From positions 2,728,001 through 2,792,000 of the forward strand of contig CP099421.1 of NCBI GenBank assembly GCA_024114885.1: 64,000 nt of DNA. The letters are read 5' to 3'. Shown one piece after another: positions 55,421 to 64,000 of the stretch (position 1 is its first letter; every line of letters begins with the position of its first letter). A program made the translations under genes and the position numbers. Origin of the DNA: Septoria linicola (lineage: Eukaryota; Ascomycota; Dothideomycetes; Mycosphaerellales; Mycosphaerellaceae). Below the pieces are notes generated by a model. That model was not told the DNA's origin, searched no databases, and saw only the letters and a list, made by a program, of their open reading frames with translations.

Positions 55421-55750
55421 GCTTGAGATACGCCCTAAGCTTGGCCTCCCGGTAAGGTCTCTGCCTAGCTTCTTCGTGGACGGCACAATGGCGACGACGA
55501 TGCTCAACTGGAAGGCCCTGCTATTGTCGTGGCGCGCGACCTTCTTTTGGACAATAAGAGAGGCAGTATTGTGACTGCATACAATAAGCGACGCGCTAAT
55601 GCAAGTCACGACTGAAGTGAAGTCCAATCCACCTCTTGAACTTCTTCTCTTTTATTTTCCAATCCAGCACACTTCTCTAACTTGAGACACTGCTCGAGAA
55701 ACACCTCGAAAGACCACACAGCGCCTACGACAATCGGCCACGGAACAGAG

Positions 55751-57775
55751 ATGACGAACCAGGTAGTGGTCCTCGAAATTGAGGATGGTTCCGCCCCAGC
55801 TACCACTCGCGATGCGCCAACAAACACCACATCAGCTGCAAATGGCTTGACTAATACGCCCCGACCAGCAAGACCATCTGCGAATAGTCGCCTTCCCGAT
55901 ACACCAAGACGACTCTGCGACTTACCCGAGTATGCCAATAGATACCAACCAATTTTCTCAACTCTCGAAGACGTGGTGTACAGGGATTCACACAAGTTCT
56001 GTCTCAAGCCGCCGTACTGGGAACGCTGGTCGGATGCGGACTATCTCGAATTTGCCCATCAACTCCAACTTGTAGACCTGCGCCCCATGGCTCGTGCGCT
56101 CAACAAACCTGTAGAAGAGGTTCTCCACATGTACGACGGCGTTGTGGTGGGCCTCCTGAAGGATGCAAGCAAAGCAAGCAAGCGTGGCGTGCAGACCATG
56201 AAGTCCTGGTTCAAGCTGTACAGGGAGAGCGGAACGCCGACTCGAATCTGGACTGACACCAAGATCCAGGGAGAGCTGGAGGACATCACCTGCCAAACGA
56301 TTCACCTTATCCTCGAGGATGGAAACAAAGGCAAGATCACTTTAGACCAGCTAAATAAAGCGGACTATGCCTGGATCCACGAGAACATTCTCCTTCAGAA
56401 TCGAAAGATTCTCTCCGGGATGGCTGATGGTGAGGAGTCCAAGTACGACACCGATGATGGGCTTCCTCCATACTTGCCTACGCAGTCACTAAAGCGAAAG
56501 CTATCGCCGGAGATTGCAACGCCTCAGCCTCAGAAGAAGGCTCGCTTGGAAGTCGAGCCTGCTACCGCTCCAGCGAAGCTTGTGGCTACACCTTCAGCAC
56601 CGACGACTGCGCAAGCAATGGCGAGACAGCCGCAGCCAGAGTCAACTCCATCGAAGCCGCCGGTCACAGCACAAACACCGCAGACACAAATCAAGACATC
56701 GGAGGCTACACCGCAAGTTTCGGCTTCGCCTGCGCCGACTAACACTCCAGCTGGTAGACAAGCCGCCGTTCCTGACTCACCTGCCACCTTCCGAGCTGCA
56801 ACGCCACATCTTAGCTCGCTGGACGCTCGCCAGGCCACTGTCACGCCGTCACAGGGCAGATCTGCTGTGCATCAGGCTGCAACAGTCACAACTCCAAAGC
56901 CTTCTCTGCTGGTGAAAATACCCATTGCTTCACCAGAAGACTCTATGATATACAGACCGTGGACATCCGTAGGAGTAATCGCTGGCCTAAAGGCTACTTC
57001 GCCAGCGGCAATTGTCGTCGAAGAGCAAAATGGTAAGACAGAAATAGTGCTTTCCCGATGTGCACTCAACGAGAAGGATAAGAAATGGCTCAATGAAGCG
57101 TACAAGAGCGAGATGGTCGACAAAGAATCGTGGTATATTTTGCTGGCGAAGGACTCAAGCGCGACATCTTCCAACGCCTTCCGTTTGTGGACCGCCAGTA
57201 AAAGGCTCGCCCGCGCAGAGCAAATCTTGCATCATTCAGTTCGACTCTTGTTACTCAGCGACAGAACCACGATGGAAGTGAGTGTTGACGAACTGTCCGA
57301 GGCGGATCACGCATATCTGCAAGAGCACTTCACAGCGGACGAGATTGAGAGACTGGATTCAGCGGCGGCAGAACAAGAAGCTACTGGCAGTGATGCAGAT
57401 GCCGAGAACGAGGTCGAAGAGCCTGGCGAAGTCATTGAGGTCCTGCATCCCACCACTGTTGGGATTTCGAGGGACACAGTGACCAGCTCTGAGGCTACTC
57501 AGCAGTCAGTCGTAAAATCGAGAGGTACTGCGGCATTGTCGTCAGAAGAGCCATATGAGGCCATTACCGGCGCACCTATCCGCTCGTGGACCGATGACAG
57601 CTTCATGGCAAACCTGGTCGGCATCGCCAACCGCGTTGTGTACTTGAGAGTGGAGGGAGAGGCTGGCGTTCGGAAGCTGCCGATGGCGGACTGGACCGTT
57701 GAGGATAAAGAGTGGCTTAGGGATTACCTTGTGGACGAGCAGCGGCGGATTTTGTCTGGGAAGCTGCGCAAGTAA
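55751..57775 (+). CDS. Nuclear-type protein with four SHD1-like repeats
   Basis: A single-exon frame, 674 residues from the ATG at 55751 (an in-frame ATG at 55682 would add 23). Four units of about 50 residues start at 56243, 56954, 57182 and 57581. Each begins Arg-x-Trp-Thr, followed by a hydrophobic strand, a second strand, and an L-x-x-x-D-x-x-W/Y-L/I helix. This layout recalls the SLA1-homology-1 (SHD1) fold, which binds short peptide motifs such as NPF; that is my inference from pattern only. Between units 1 and 2 lies a long Pro/Thr/Ala/Gln-rich linker with a K-R-K-L-S and a K-K-A-R basic patch (possible nuclear signals). An acidic linker precedes unit 4. No catalytic motif. Function unknown. 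Confidence 0.75.
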   Translation: MTNQVVVLEIEDGSAPATTRDAPTNTTSAANGLTNTPRPARPSANSRLPDTPRRLCDLPEYANRYQPIFSTLEDVVYRDSHKFCLKPPYWERWSDADYLEFAHQLQLVDLRPMARALNKPVEEVLHMYDGVVVGLLKDASKASKRGVQTMKSWFKLYRESGTPTRIWTDTKIQGELEDITCQTIHLILEDGNKGKITLDQLNKADYAWIHENILLQNRKILSGMADGEESKYDTDDGLPPYLPTQSLKRKLSPEIATPQPQKKARLEVEPATAPAKLVATPSAPTTAQAMARQPQPESTPSKPPVTAQTPQTQIKTSEATPQVSASPAPTNTPAGRQAAVPDSPATFRAATPHLSSLDARQATVTPSQGRSAVHQAATVTTPKPSLLVKIPIASPEDSMIYRPWTSVGVIAGLKATSPAAIVVEEQNGKTEIVLSRCALNEKDKKWLNEAYKSEMVDKESWYILLAKDSSATSSNAFRLWTASKRLARAEQILHHSVRLLLLSDRTTMEVSVDELSEADHAYLQEHFTADEIERLDSAAAEQEATGSDADAENEVEEPGEVIEVLHPTTVGISRDTVTSSEATQQSVVKSRGTAALSSEEPYEAITGAPIRSWTDDSFMANLVGIANRVVYLRVEGEAGVRKLPMADWTVEDKEWLRDYLVDEQRRILSGKLRK

Positions 57776-58194
57776 GCATGCCCAGCCTTTCTCGTGCTGC
57801 TCGTCGGTGGGATTAGTTCTCAAGCTGCGCGTCGGAGAACGTTCTTACAGCATGGTTCTCGGGGGCGATGCAGATAGGGCGGTGGTCTGAGTCAAAGAGC
57901 TCAGCTTGGATATTCGTGTCGCGGAAAGTTAGTCTAGTTGGCGACCTTCTCTCTCATCGCAAGGCAGAATACTAGCTTCAGAAGTGCTCCTCTCCGAGCC
58001 TTAGACAAGTCTGCAGTCTTTGAATAGAACAGTCGCCTGAGACATCTCGATCACCTGATCGGGCCATGGTCGCTTTGTTCCAGTCGTTTCATCCCGTGAA
58101 TATGTCTTGGCGCCACAGTGACTTGCTTCATTCGAGACATGCAGTAACGAGACAGGAATCTCAGCAAGTGACTCTCTCAGCAAGACACGACACA
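57776..58194. other. Intergenic / leader of the next gene
   Basis: About 420 bp. The next frame is open from an ATG at 58066, but the protein-like part begins later. No other feature. Confidence 0.35.
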
Positions 58195-59259
58195 ATGGAA
58201 AATTGCATATATTTGGTGTCGCCTCCTGCACAGCTCCCTTCCGCCATACCAAACACACATTCACAAAGTCTGGAGAGTGCATTCAGCACACCGCGAAGAC
58301 CACCCTTGGAACATACAGATAGCTTACAAGCTTGGGCAAGTATGTCTTCTCCACCAATCCGTTGCGACTACTGCCGTCTTCACCGAAACTCGGAGACCGT
58401 ATGCGAGTGTAATGAGCGCAGGCAACTCGCATCACAATCCACACGAGCGGTCCATATGGCACAGCCAACGGAACCAGTAGCGAGGAGAGGGCGCGGTCGA
58501 CCACGTAGAGCACCCCCGTCACCACCAAGCTCCGACTCCGACCAAGATTCGTCGCTACCAGCAAGTCCACTGGCGAGACTCACAAAGAATGTGGCAGGCT
58601 TTTGGCTGAGGTCGCGAAGCTCTCCACCACCTTCGCCCACACTTCGAACGCAGTCGCCACATTCGCCTTCACCGTATGGCTTTGGAGATGACGAAGATGA
58701 AGACACAATCATCGTCGCATCAGGTCGTCCAACAACCCCACCTCTGATGGCATCGCCGGCCAGCACACAATTCGTTGCTGAAACACCACTCACACATCTT
58801 CTGAATCAGCCGCAGAATCATATATGGCCAGTGCGAGAGCCATCAGAGGGCGCTCGAGAGATGACGATCACAGCAGCCGCAGCTAGCATAGCTGACTTTG
58901 CTACTCATCCAGACCCAGCAATCGAGATCCAGAGACTCCGGCAGTCTCGCAATGGACTTGTGCAGACTTTGGAGGCTAGTACTGCTCATGTCAAGCGTTT
59001 GCAGGCTAAGCTGCGTGTGTATGCCGGCGATGATAAGGCGGCCTTGACGATCGATCTTGAGAGGCACCAGGTCGAGGACGGGAGGCATTCGGCTGATGAG
59101 GACAGATCGCGGAAGTGGAGGATTATGCTGGCACAATGTGGCCAGTACTTGTTGGGAGCGTTGATGCTGCTTGTGGCGCTTTATTTTGTATGGCTTTGGG
59201 TTAATGCGCCGGAGTTCGATTACATTCGCAGAAGAAGAGCGGAAGTCTTGTCTGGATAG
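58195..59259 (+). CDS. Tail-anchored protein with AT-hook-like motif and coiled coil
   Basis: A single-exon frame; the start is ambiguous (ATG at 58066, 58195 or 58341). From 58195, 354 residues. A small Cys cluster (C-D-Y-C-R-L-H-R, then C-E-C) lies about 55-75. An AT-hook-like basic patch R-R-G-R-G-R-P-R-R is near 97-105, followed by a long Ser/Pro-rich stretch. A predicted coiled coil follows (about 245-285, E-I-Q-R-L-R-Q-S-R). A single hydrophobic helix of about 21 residues (about 314-335) sits near the end, followed by a short basic tail. The layout suggests a C-terminally anchored membrane protein, possibly nuclear envelope or ER (inference). No family recognised. Confidence 0.65.
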   Translation: MENCIYLVSPPAQLPSAIPNTHSQSLESAFSTPRRPPLEHTDSLQAWASMSSPPIRCDYCRLHRNSETVCECNERRQLASQSTRAVHMAQPTEPVARRGRGRPRRAPPSPPSSDSDQDSSLPASPLARLTKNVAGFWLRSRSSPPPSPTLRTQSPHSPSPYGFGDDEDEDTIIVASGRPTTPPLMASPASTQFVAETPLTHLLNQPQNHIWPVREPSEGAREMTITAAAASIADFATHPDPAIEIQRLRQSRNGLVQTLEASTAHVKRLQAKLRVYAGDDKAALTIDLERHQVEDGRHSADEDRSRKWRIMLAQCGQYLLGALMLLVALYFVWLWVNAPEFDYIRRRRAEVLSG

Positions 59260-59566
59260 AGGGCGCAGAACTTTGGCGACATCTGTAATTGTAAGAGACG
59301 AGACAGCGTCAGCATTGTGGCATGCGGATCTGTGATGGTGCGAAGCAATAGGAAGCAGATCAATCAATGTCAGCTTTGTCGCTTTCCGCGTACATGTATC
59401 GTCATGTGGTATGCGTGCCACGGCTCGCGCTGCTGTTCGCGTGTCTATCTTTACGCTTTGGCTACACTGGCACATACTTGCGACCGTAATGCCATCCGTA
59501 GGCCAGGAATGCAACATACTCATCGGTGATGTATCCTTGTTCGTCCCACTCTGTGAAGCAGCACGA

Positions 59567-60460
59567 TCAGTTCTTGAGGCCCAACTTGCGCGACCAGTGA
59601 AGTCCGAGAGCCCAGTGGAAGAGCCTGCGTCAGTCAGTAGAGCCTAAATTTCTTTCAGGAAGCGATTTCACATACCTCGCGTCCACGATCTTGCCGTCTT
59701 CTTTTGACAGTTCTGTGACAGTTGGCACACCTCACAGGTAGGAGTGAGAAATGCGGACATACCTTGCAATTTCTCGTACAGCTGGTCAAGTGCGATAACT
59801 CGACGCTCGATGTGCTCGCCCTCGTCCAAGTGCTGCTCTGGCTCTTCGTCTCCCTCCTTGAGCTGTACCTCAATCGTGACCATCTATCGTCTGTCAGCGG
59901 CAAGTTGCAATCAAGCTCAGCCTGAATAACACTGACCTGCATATTCGCATTCGTCAATCCAGGATCGGCAACAATCGTTGGGCTGCAGTCGAGAACCTAC
60001 ACTCATGTTGGCATTCGTCATTCCTGGCTGGCTGCTAAGCACGTCAGAGACATCACAAACCTTGCCCTCGTAACCCGTCTCCTCTTTCAGCTCTCTGACA
60101 GCAGCTTGCTCAGGTGTCTCGCCCTCGTCGATGAGCCCAGCTGGAAATTCGACGCAATAAGCTTCCACAGGTGGCCGATACTGGAGAATGATCATGGTTT
60201 GTGGTGGCTTGTTTGGGTGGCGGAGAATCGGTGCAATTGCCACCGCATCTACACCACCTTTCGAGCGAGTCTTGCGTGCTGCGGCTTCCCAGACGCGATT
60301 CTTGCCATCTTGATCAGTCCACTGTTCGAAATCAGTCTCATGAATTTATGTTCGTCAAGACAACAATGACCTCGATCTTGCGAAGCTCAGTCCACTTCGC
60401 TTCGTCTGCTGACAGTGGACTGATGCGGTTGATCTTTGGAGCTTGACCGGCCGAAGACAT
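59567..60460 (-). CDS. YSA1: Nudix ADP-ribose pyrophosphatase YSA1, duplicated exon
   Basis: Hydrolyses ADP-ribose to AMP and ribose 5-phosphate. Six exons: 60371-60460, 60061-60321, 59937-59996, 59763-59883, 59676-59712 and 59567-59624; all phases match; 208 residues. The Nudix box G-x5-E-x7-R-E-L-x-E-E-x-G is in exon 2 (G-L-I-D-E-G-E to E-E-T-G-Y). Exon 3 carries the segment after the box with A-D-P-G-L-T-N-A-N-M, where ADP-ribose hydrolases keep a diagnostic proline. Exon 6 ends with the usual W-A-L-G-L motif. Exon 2 can also run on for exactly 60 nt (60001-60060) encoding a second version of that same segment with its own gtaggt donor. That version would join directly to exon 4 in phase, again giving 208 residues. 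Confidence 0.92.
59937..60060 (-). repeat. Tandem duplicated 60-nt exon segment in YSA1
   Basis: Copy A 60001-60060 and copy B 59937-59996 are each 20 codons in the same phase, separated by only four bases (gtag on the coding strand). Their translations agree at 10 of 20 positions, including the whole P-G-x-T-N-A-N-M core. Each is followed at once by a donor: gtaggt after A, gtcagt after B. Confidence 0.9.
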
Positions 60461-60642
60461 CGTGAAATGCCTGATCAGCTGAGTCGTGCGTGTGATGGGA
60501 ACTTGTGGCCTCATTGACCAATTGTTTATACGAAAGTCAAGCGATGTTTGTGTATGTGAGAGATGACGGCGTGAACAAGAGACGCCAGGCAGCTATACAT
60601 ATCAGGCATGAAATTTTGGGACTATCTAACCTGAGACTTTTG

Positions 60643-61745
60643 CTACTCTCCTGATGGACCTGCAACAACAGTACCATATCCATCAGGCACACCAAAGTCT
60701 GGAGTACCATCGTCATTCCACTCCAACACCTTCGCATTTGAGTATCTGCGGTCTCCGCAGTTACCTTCGGACAGCGGCGTAGAGTGATATACATTCCAGA
60801 TCTCACTTCCATCAGGACTGGTGAAGAAGCTGTTGTGTCCAGTTCCAAATTCGCCATTGGCGCTCGTGAAATGAGGACCAGTCTTGATCCAGCTGGACGC
60901 CTCCATCGGGTCGCCTCCATGCCATTCCAGAGTGCCAAGCGCGTAGGAAGCAGTCCAGCAGTACGAACCAGAGAAGGCAATGAATGTCTTGCCGCCATGG
61001 TAGAGTGCGAAGGGGCCCTCGTTGACTGGCTCGCCTGTGAGAGGTAAGTTAGCAGATGCTCAGGTCGATAACAGCTAAAGGCCATTTCATACCATCGAGC
61101 TCCCATGCTTCGGTAGGCTGGGAAAGCAGCTTGTGCTCTCCAGTGGTGAGCGCGCCGGTCAAGGGAGTGATGTACAGACTCTGCTTGCCACCTTCCTCAA
61201 AGCCGCCTCCAAGGAACGCTGAGTAGACAAAATAGTTCTGCTCTGGGAATCGCAGAATTGTCCCGTCAATGGCCCAGCCTGGTGTCGAAAGCTGTCCAGC
61301 ATACGAGTAAGCATCCCATGGGCTTGCTCCACCTACAGACGAATTCAGTACGCTGGCTCGTGCAGCACATATCTACGGGGAACCGACCTCTAATAACGTG
61401 AGATCCTTGCACTCCAAGTGGATTCGGCCCGGCAGAGTAGTACACATGCCATGCTCCGTCGATATAGTGCATCTCAGGAGCCCAGACATTGCAGCATCTG
61501 CTTGGGGTGGAATCGACCCAGACTTGTTTGGTCTCGCCATCTTTCAAGCCTTCGAGTGTGGTCGCCCTGGTCATCTGGAGATCGGCGAAGTTTGTACTCA
61601 TGAAATAGTAGTAGCCCTCGTGCCAGACAATGCTGGGATCGCCTCCATTGACATCTCGAAGGGGATTCGAATAGTTGCCAGCATGGGCAAGGCTGAGAAA
61701 CGATGGCAGAAGTGCCAATGCAGGGAATATGAGAGATAACTTCAT
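60643..61745 (-). CDS. Secreted GH43-family glycosidase
   Basis: Extracellular five-bladed beta-propeller hydrolase of family GH43 (arabinanase/arabinofuranosidase/xylosidase types), acting on plant arabinan or arabinoxylan. Three exons, 61388-61745, 61093-61332 and 60643-61034; introns of 55 and 58 bp, in phase; 329 residues. Signal peptide about 1-22 ends Ala-His-Ala. Catalytic-type residues: Asp in G-G-D-P-S-I-V, Glu in W-A-P-E-M-H-Y, and the intermediate Asp probably in A-I-D-G-T-I. The late G-H-N-S-F-F segment holds the His typical of GH43. The start at 61745 is the ATG directly before the signal peptide. Divergent from an MFS sugar transporter. Exact specificity cannot be read. Confidence 0.9.
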
Positions 61746-62456
61746 AATGGGTAGATGTTCGGCTGACGAGGCATTCTCATTGTGGTGTACCTCGAGCACA
61801 TTTTGTATGCATCTCATCCACCTACCTCACGACTTCCAAGACGGACATTACAATGCAGGCATAGCCCAGTGATCGTCCAGCAGCCTGAGCGATACGTGGG
61901 AATCTATCCATGCTATAATATATCCTCCTTGGCTGCAGATCAGCCCTTCATGCAGTATAGACGACTTGAAAACCTGGAGAGCCAGGGGAGAGATGTGCTG
62001 TTGCACAGAGATCCTTTTGCTTGGGAGTTTCACAACACAACACAACATCGTCATTTCTTGGCAGCCAAGATCTCCACGATACAGTCTCCACGTTCTCCGT
62101 CACATCATTCGCTTGGCTCCGGCAGATATTCTTCCGCCAATTAGACGCTGGGAGTACCAACGTTAACGCCTCCAAGCAGGTACCGACAGAGCCGACGGAT
62201 AAACAACGCCTTCACGATCCACATTCTATGCAACATCAGACCTTTACCCGCTCTGTGAACTCATAGCTTGGTGCGTGCCGGATGCCAGTGCCACCTACGC
62301 ACGGCAACAGTGCGCCCAAATGCAATACATAGCTAGCGCGCTCCAGCACAAAGAGCCGCAATAGATAATGTTGCTCTTAGATGCATAGTCTGCTTGTTTC
62401 AAGCTTCATTCTCGTTTGTGTCTTGGACTACCACGTGGCAGTGGCTCTCTATCAAG
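61746..62456. promoter_or_regulatory. Shared divergent promoter GH43 / sugar transporter
   Basis: About 710 bp between the two start codons, without a supported gene. A TATA-like stretch (gctataatatatcc) lies near 61912-61925. I looked for a GGCTAA-type XlnR element and did not see a clear one. Confidence 0.45.
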
Positions 62457-64000
62457 ATGTATCGATTCAGCAACATATATGTGCTTGCAGCCTTCGGCAC
62501 GATTGGTGGTGCTCTCTTCGGCTTCGATATATCGTCTATGAGTGCATGGCTCGGCACTGAACAATACACCGAATACTTTAATCATCCAAATGCGGATCTC
62601 CAGGGTGGCATTACAGCGTCCATGAGCGGTGGCTCTCTCATCGGTGCTTTGGCTGCTGGATTCCGTAAGTTATCAGAACGATGGATTATACAAATCATGC
62701 TGACCCCTGTAGTTGCTGATAAATTCGGTCGAAAGATTGCCCTCCAAATCGCCTGTATCGTCTTCGTACTTGGCACCGCCATCGTCTGCTCCTCCCAGAA
62801 CGTCGGCCAACTCATTGCTGGACGAATCGTAAGCGGCCTTGCCATCGGTATCTGCTCATCGCAAGTCTGTGTGTATCTTGCAGAGCTGTCTCCATCAGCG
62901 ATCAGAGGACGTGTCGTTGGTATCCAACAATGGGCCATCGAATGGGGCATTCTGATCATGTACTTGATCTGCTATGGCTGCGCGCAGTCTGTCCAAGGGC
63001 CCGCTGCTTTTCGAATTGCGTGGGGCGTACAAGGTATTCCGGCCATTGTCCTGTTCTTCGCCCTATTCTGCTTCCCTGAGTCTCCAAGATGGCTTGCAGG
63101 CCGCGAACGATGGGAAGAGTGCTTGGCAGTACTGGCCGACCTCCACGGCAAAGGTGATCAGACCAATCCTGTGGTCATGGCTGAGTTCGAGGAAGTTCAG
63201 GAAGCCCAGCGCATCGCCGCTCAAGCAGCAGACGTTGGCTTCCTGAACCTCTTCGGCCCAAAGATCTGGAAGCGTACACTGGCCGGAACCTCTGTGCAGA
63301 TGTGGCAGCAACTGCTTGGCGGTAACGTTGCTATGTATTACGTGGTTTACATCTTCCAGGTAAGCAAATGGACAGGGCGAATCGATCATTCACGAGCTAA
63401 CATACTCCACTTAGATGGCCGGTCTGAGCGGAAACACCAACCTTTACTCCTCGGCCATTCAATACGTGATCTTCCTAGTGACTACAGGCATCATGCTTCC
63501 GTACATCGACAGAGTTGGACGTCGACAGCTTCTGCTTGGAGGTGCTGTAATTTGCATGACGATCCACTTCATTACCGCCGCTGTGATGGCTACTTATGGT
63601 AGACCTGTTGACTCGGTCTTCGGCAACGCCAACCTGCGCCTAGAGCTCAGCCCAACTCCAGGAAAGGCGGTCATCGCGTTGAGCTACATCTTCACTGGTA
63701 TCTACGGCTTGACATGGGCGCCAACTGGCTGGATCTACTGCTCTGAGGTGTTCCCCCTGAAGTATCGCGCTAAGGGTGTTGGCTTGTCCGCCGCCACGAA
63801 CTGGGCCTTCAATTTCGGTGAGTTCGATTCCACCACCGTCTGTGTTGATGTCTGCTAACCATCGTCCAGCTCTGGCCTACTTCCTGCCCGTGGCTTTCCG
63901 CAACATCACTTGGAAGACCTACATCATCTTCGGCATCTTCTGCTTCACAATGATCTTCCACATTTTCTTCACCTACCCTGAGACCGCTCGCAAGACGTTG
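62457..64000 (+). CDS. MFS sugar transporter (partial at window end)
   Basis: Plasma-membrane hexose/pentose/disaccharide-type permease of the sugar-porter family. Exons 62457-62664, 62713-63359, 63415-63817 and 63870 onward; introns of 48, 55 and 52 bp, all in phase; the frame is still open at 64000. Family signatures: G-x-x-F-G-F-D near the start, D-K-F-G-R-K (loop 2-3), the A-E-L-S-P region, P-E-S-P-R-W-L before the central loop, Q-Q-L-L-G-G-N in TM7, D-R-V-G-R-R (loop 8-9) and the Y-P-E-T-A end of TM12. Met at 62457 is chosen over the upstream one at 62394 because it starts immediately before TM1. Divergent pairing with the GH43 gene suggests uptake of the released sugar. Confidence 0.93.

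Noticed and set aside
59980..59996. Single extra C breaking YSA1
   Set aside because: This arose only from assuming the acceptor in gactgcag. The acceptor at 59997 keeps phase and revealed the duplicated segment instead.
1..64000. Transposons, biosynthetic gene cluster or organellar insertion
   Set aside because: No transposase, reverse transcriptase, PKS/NRPS/terpene synthase motifs or long terminal or inverted repeats were seen; the genes are mixed housekeeping and accessory functions.
1..64000. tRNA genes
   Set aside because: Scanning for B-box-like GGTTCGANTCC sequence with a matching A box gave no convincing pair by eye; a covariance-model search would be decisive.

Overview
The window is nuclear DNA of a filamentous ascomycete (Pezizomycotina). 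The support is short GT-AG introns of about 45-85 bp in most genes, a CFEM-domain PTH11-type receptor, a HET-C protein, a Zn2Cys6 factor and small secreted proteins. The gene set looks Dothideomycete-like, but that placement is inference. No rRNA, CRISPR array, transposase or reverse transcriptase was seen and no tRNA was recognised.

Layout. 1-8.8 kb is gene-poor: a broken Zn2Cys6 factor, a secreted Cys-rich PAN/Apple-like protein and two doubtful small secreted candidates. 8.8-19.1 kb holds housekeeping genes: VPS34 (-) divergent from NSE4 (+), a BTB protein with frame breaks, a decayed FAD-oxidase pseudogene, and a YTH m6A reader. 19.6-29.3 kb: a Kex2-type secreted repeat protein, SRP72, a CFEM-GPCR and a flavin monooxygenase with an NTF2-like front domain. 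29.8-33 kb: mitochondrial CBP3, an F-box-like protein with a frame break, FMC1 and a SnoaL-like protein. 33.9-43 kb: an ABCA-type transporter, HET-C and the fatty-acid elongation dehydratase PHS1. 43.5-60.5 kb: a Cid1-type nucleotidyltransferase, two isochorismatase-fold hydrolases (one with a 16-nt exon), a mitochondrial Sel1-like protein divergent from DHFR, the succinate/fumarate carrier SFC1, a protein with four SHD1-like repeats, a tail-anchored AT-hook protein and the Nudix hydrolase YSA1. 60.6-64 kb: a secreted GH43 glycosidase divergent from an MFS sugar transporter that runs off the end.

Most genes are unrelated neighbours, with no biosynthetic cluster. The clearest functional pairing is GH43 with the sugar transporter. 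Several mitochondrial genes (CBP3, FMC1, SFC1, the Sel1-like protein) are scattered through the window.

The most striking observation is in YSA1. The segment directly after the Nudix box exists as two tandem 60-nt versions, each 20 codons with its own splice donor. They are spaced so that only one can enter an mRNA, which gives two predicted isoforms of equal length. A second theme is that several genes are broken in frame, some at short homopolymers; this may be sequence error or real decay.
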